From Selenomonadaceae bacterium (lineage in GTDB: Bacteria > Bacillota > Negativicutes > Selenomonadales > Selenomonadaceae): 64,000 nucleotides of DNA. Made by a program: the position numbers and the translations under genes. Shown here one piece after another: positions 61,874-64,000 of this stretch; position 1 is the stretch's first letter, and each line of letters opens with the position of its first letter. Location of the stretch: the NCBI GenBank assembly GCA_017549815.1, contig JAFYNH010000060.1, forward strand, positions 1 through 64,000, in the 5' to 3' direction. The notes below the pieces were generated by a model, which saw nothing but the letters and a program-made list of their open reading frames with translations, made no database searches and was not told where the DNA came from.

Positions 61874-62800
61874 ATGCTTTACAGAACGCTGATGTTGCTG
61901 AGCAGAATAATACGGCTCTTGCCCTACGACTTACTTTTATTTCTCGGAATGATTTTCGGGAATTTGTATTATTTGCTTATCAAAAAGCAGCGAGAACGAG
62001 CGGTCGCGCAGATGATGCCCGCGTTGAACGTTTCAGAAGAAGAGGCGCGGAAACTCGTCAAAAAATCCTTTATAAATTTGGCGCGGAATATGCTCGACAT
62101 CCTTTACATGCCCAACCTTAACGAAAAAAATTTGTCGGAGTACATAGAAATCGAAAACCTTGAACGAATGCGGACGGCATTATTAGGCGGTCAAGGCGTC
62201 GTAGTTTTGACGGGGCATATTGGAACGTGGGAATGGCTAAGTGCGGCGTTTTCGCTTAATGGAATGCCCGTAACGGCAATAGCTAAACTTCAACCCAACG
62301 CCGAATATTCGCGGGTCTTAGACGATTTACGGGCGACAATTCATGTAGAAATTTTCAATCGCGGGACTAACGAACTACGAGCGGCAGGACGCGCCCTTAA
62401 GGACGGGAAAATTTTAGGATTCCTTGCTGACCAAGACGCTGGACCGGGCGGAGCGTTCATAAATTTTTTGGGCAAAACAGCTTCAACACCTCTAGGACCT
62501 GCAGTTTTTGCAAGGAGATTTAACGCTCCTGTATTGCCCGCGTTCATAATTCGCAAGGAAAATGGGCGGCACGTCGTCAAAATCGGGGAGATTATGCGCT
62601 TTGAAGATACTGGCGATACCGACGCCGACCTTTTGCGCTTTACGGAAAAGATGACAAAAATTTTGGAACAAGTTATCCGCGAAAATCCGACGCAATGGCT
62701 CTGGTTTCAAAAGCGTTGGAATACGCCGCCCGAAATGCAGAAAACTAATAAACATCATACGGTTAAGGTTCGGAGAAAACCTAAAGAGGAGCAAACATGA
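61874..62800 (+). CDS. lipid A acyltransferase (LpxL/HtrB family)
   Basis: Enzymes of this family transfer a second acyl chain to KDO-lipid A at the inner membrane. The 308-residue protein starts with a membrane anchor (LLSRIIRLLPYDLLLFLGMI), has the HX4D/E type catalytic motif in VVVLTGHIGTWEWLSAAFSL (H and E), LGFLADQDAGPGGAFINFLG, and RRFNAPVLPAFIIRKENGRH, and ends PTQWLWFQKRWNTPPE. ATG 61874 follows GGAGG by five bases; the frame also reads back to 61841 over the previous gene's end. Its stop overlaps the lptC start (ATGA). LpxL, LpxM and LpxP cannot be told apart here. Confidence 0.93.
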   Translation: MLYRTLMLLSRIIRLLPYDLLLFLGMIFGNLYYLLIKKQRERAVAQMMPALNVSEEEARKLVKKSFINLARNMLDILYMPNLNEKNLSEYIEIENLERMRTALLGGQGVVVLTGHIGTWEWLSAAFSLNGMPVTAIAKLQPNAEYSRVLDDLRATIHVEIFNRGTNELRAAGRALKDGKILGFLADQDAGPGGAFINFLGKTASTPLGPAVFARRFNAPVLPAFIIRKENGRHVVKIGEIMRFEDTGDTDADLLRFTEKMTKILEQVIRENPTQWLWFQKRWNTPPEMQKTNKHHTVKVRRKPKEEQT

Positions 62801-63531
62801 GCACACGCGAAAAACTTTTAGCGGCGACCGTATTAATTTTCTTTGTGTGCGTCGTGGTTTGGGCGGTAAAAACGACACCTTCCGAGCCGCCGCCAATAGA
62901 AAAAGTCGACCCGCCGACCGTCGTCGAATACGAGGGCAATACTATCGTCGAAGAAAAGGACGGGCAAATAATTTGGGAGCTGACTTGTTCAAAAATGATA
63001 ATCGACAGCACCACACAAAATATTGAGCTTAACGACTTGATATGGAAATTTCATCAGCCCGAATTGGAAAGAGTTTGGGAGCTTAAGGCGGCTAAGGGAA
63101 TTTTTTACAAGAAAGATGAGAATATGCACGTTGAAGGCGACGTTGTTTTGACGAACACCGACGGCGCAAAAATGGTAGGCGATAATCTTGATTGGTTTGG
63201 CTATCAAAAATTACTTACGGCTACGGGCAATATCGTCGTTACGAAAGCCGACGGCGCGGAACTTGTTGGCGATAAAGTCAGCTGGCTCATTGAAGAAGAA
63301 CAAGTTATGGCGGAAGGAAATATTGTCGTTACGAACACCGACGGCGCGAAACTTTGGAGCGATAAAATTAATTGGCTTGTTAAGGAAGAAAAGATTACGG
63401 CGGAGGGCAACGTCAGAATTCACAAAGACGACGTGCGGGCTTTCGGCGATTTTGCCTATGCCGACAACGATTTTAAGCATTTCGGGTTAATGGGCAATGC
63501 TAAAATTTTGAAGGGCGTTAAAGATAATTAG
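62797..63531 (+). CDS. lptC: LPS export protein LptC with internal repeats
   Basis: LptC passes lipopolysaccharide from the LptBFG extractor to LptA in the periplasm. This 244-residue copy has one N-terminal membrane anchor (LLAATVLIFFVCVVVWAV) and a beta-jellyroll body. The body includes three or four near-identical units of 29-31 residues: VEGDVVLTNTDGAKMVGDNL, ATGNIVVTKADGAELVGDKV, AEGNIVVTNTDGAKLWSDKI and a worn AEGNVRIHKDDVRAFGD. Repeats of this OstA-like strand pair extend the jellyroll and make the protein longer than the about 190 residues of E. coli LptC. ATG overlaps the acyltransferase stop; lptA follows. Confidence 0.9.
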   Translation: MSTREKLLAATVLIFFVCVVVWAVKTTPSEPPPIEKVDPPTVVEYEGNTIVEEKDGQIIWELTCSKMIIDSTTQNIELNDLIWKFHQPELERVWELKAAKGIFYKKDENMHVEGDVVLTNTDGAKMVGDNLDWFGYQKLLTATGNIVVTKADGAELVGDKVSWLIEEEQVMAEGNIVVTNTDGAKLWSDKINWLVKEEKITAEGNVRIHKDDVRAFGDFAYADNDFKHFGLMGNAKILKGVKDN

Positions 63532-63554
63532 AAATGTGGAATGAGGAATGAGCA
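63532..63554. repeat. GGAATGA repeat providing the lptA ribosome site
   Basis: AATGTGG AATGAGG AATGAGC heptamers stand between lptC and lptA. The GAGG of the second unit lies about nine bases before the lptA ATG and acts as its ribosome binding site. Confidence 0.6.
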
Positions 63555-64000
63555 ATGAAGAAAATCTGCGCGGCGTTGACGGCGGCAATGTTAATAAGTT
63601 CTGCGGCAATGGCGGCGCAAACGACTGAAGAGCCGTCCGAAGTCAATGCGGACACAATCGAATATGACATGAACACTGGGATTGTTACGGCGGAGGGCAA
63701 CGTCCTTTTAAAACACGGCATAACGCGAGCGACGGGACTTCACGCGTTGTTTAATGTCAACACTAAAGAGGCGCACCTTATCGGCAATGTGATTGTCGTC
63801 CGCGATGATATGCGCATAACTTGCTACAAGCTCACGAGCAATGGGCAAGGCTACATGTCGGCGGACGGAAATGTTATCGCAACTCAGACGGTCGCGCCCG
63901 ATGAAAAATATCCAGACGGCGACACGCGAACTTTCACGAGCGAACGCATTGATTATTTCCCTGACGACAGAAAACACGTCATCATACCGACGGGCGGCGT
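63555..64000 (+). CDS. lptA: LptA/OstA family periplasmic LPS transport protein (3' end beyond the window)
   Basis: The partial gene begins with a signal peptide (KKICAALTAAMLISSAAMAA) and continues as an OstA domain: NADTIEYDMNTGIVTAEGNV, LLKHGITRATGLHALFNVNT, EAHLIGNVIVVRDDMRITCY, GYMSADGNVIATQ. LptA forms the periplasmic bridge for lipopolysaccharide. It runs off the right end of the window after 148 codons, so its full length is not visible. It follows lptC by 23 bases made of repeat units. Confidence 0.9.
   Translation, partial: MKKICAALTAAMLISSAAMAAQTTEEPSEVNADTIEYDMNTGIVTAEGNVLLKHGITRATGLHALFNVNTKEAHLIGNVIVVRDDMRITCYKLTSNGQGYMSADGNVIATQTVAPDEKYPDGDTRTFTSERIDYFPDDRKHVIIPTGG

Overview
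The window looks like chromosome from a diderm Firmicute of the class Negativicutes (my best guess is the Selenomonadaceae). It has Firmicutes-type genes with strong GGAGG ribosome binding sites and many TTG/GTG starts. It also carries a complete outer-membrane lipopolysaccharide block: kdsB-kdsA-kdsD-kdsC, a lipid A acyltransferase, lptC and the start of lptA. No ribosomal RNA, tRNA or CRISPR array was seen. All family names come from motif recognition by eye; no database search was run.

Layout. 0-7.4 kb: an orphan RecT annealing protein and a 2135-residue glycosyltransferase made of three GT2 units and two O-GlcNAc-transferase-like (GT41) units. 7.5-14.3 kb: an amino-acid:sodium symporter, an iron-sulfur/pyruvyl-transferase pair, and a DUF362-SDR-flavodoxin operon. 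14.4-18.4 kb: an RpiB-like isomerase and a CbiL, cobalamin/iron-siderophore binding lipoprotein and GT9 operon. 18.4-21.4 kb: an accessory patch with an IS200/IS605-like relic and a multiply broken GLUG/RTX surface protein. 21.4-24.4 kb: rlmD, ribF and a YgbA-like gene.

24.6-33.5 kb holds the most unusual locus: a six-gene same-strand operon encoding a coiled-coil GrpE-like protein, a 982-residue Hsp70/actin-fold ATPase with a new N-terminal domain, a 1068-residue HerA/FtsK-type ATPase with a long Ser/Asn-rich linker, a Gly/Ser/Ala-rich membrane-active-looking protein, and two small unknown proteins. I do not recognise it as a named system.

33.5-45 kb is mostly housekeeping: cbiE, def, a TtcA-like thiolase, an AIM24 protein, diaminopimelate dehydrogenase, rtcB, maf, upp and a sodium:solute symporter. 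It also includes a 57-residue gene behind a promoter whose spacer is a run of T. 45-49 kb carries an amidohydrolase and three consecutive FtsZ-family genes, of which only the middle one keeps the full GTPase signature. 49.3-56.7 kb reads leftwards: a CapA-MurF-VanY fusion, gyrB with an acidic N-terminal extension, and a NYN-LOTUS RNA-binding/nuclease pair. 56.8-64 kb is the KDO/lipid A/Lpt operon, interrupted by an unknown PP-loop ATPase.

Two sequence-level patterns run through the window. The 7-mer CGCGCAG (often extended to YCGCGCAGATT) occurs about 80 times on both strands, far more than composition predicts, like an uptake or recombination signal. Many intergenic gaps hold arrays of a degenerate heptamer TAGGAAT, often followed by its inverted complement so that the array could fold into a hairpin. 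One array lies in frame inside rlmD, and others appear to supply ribosome binding sites.
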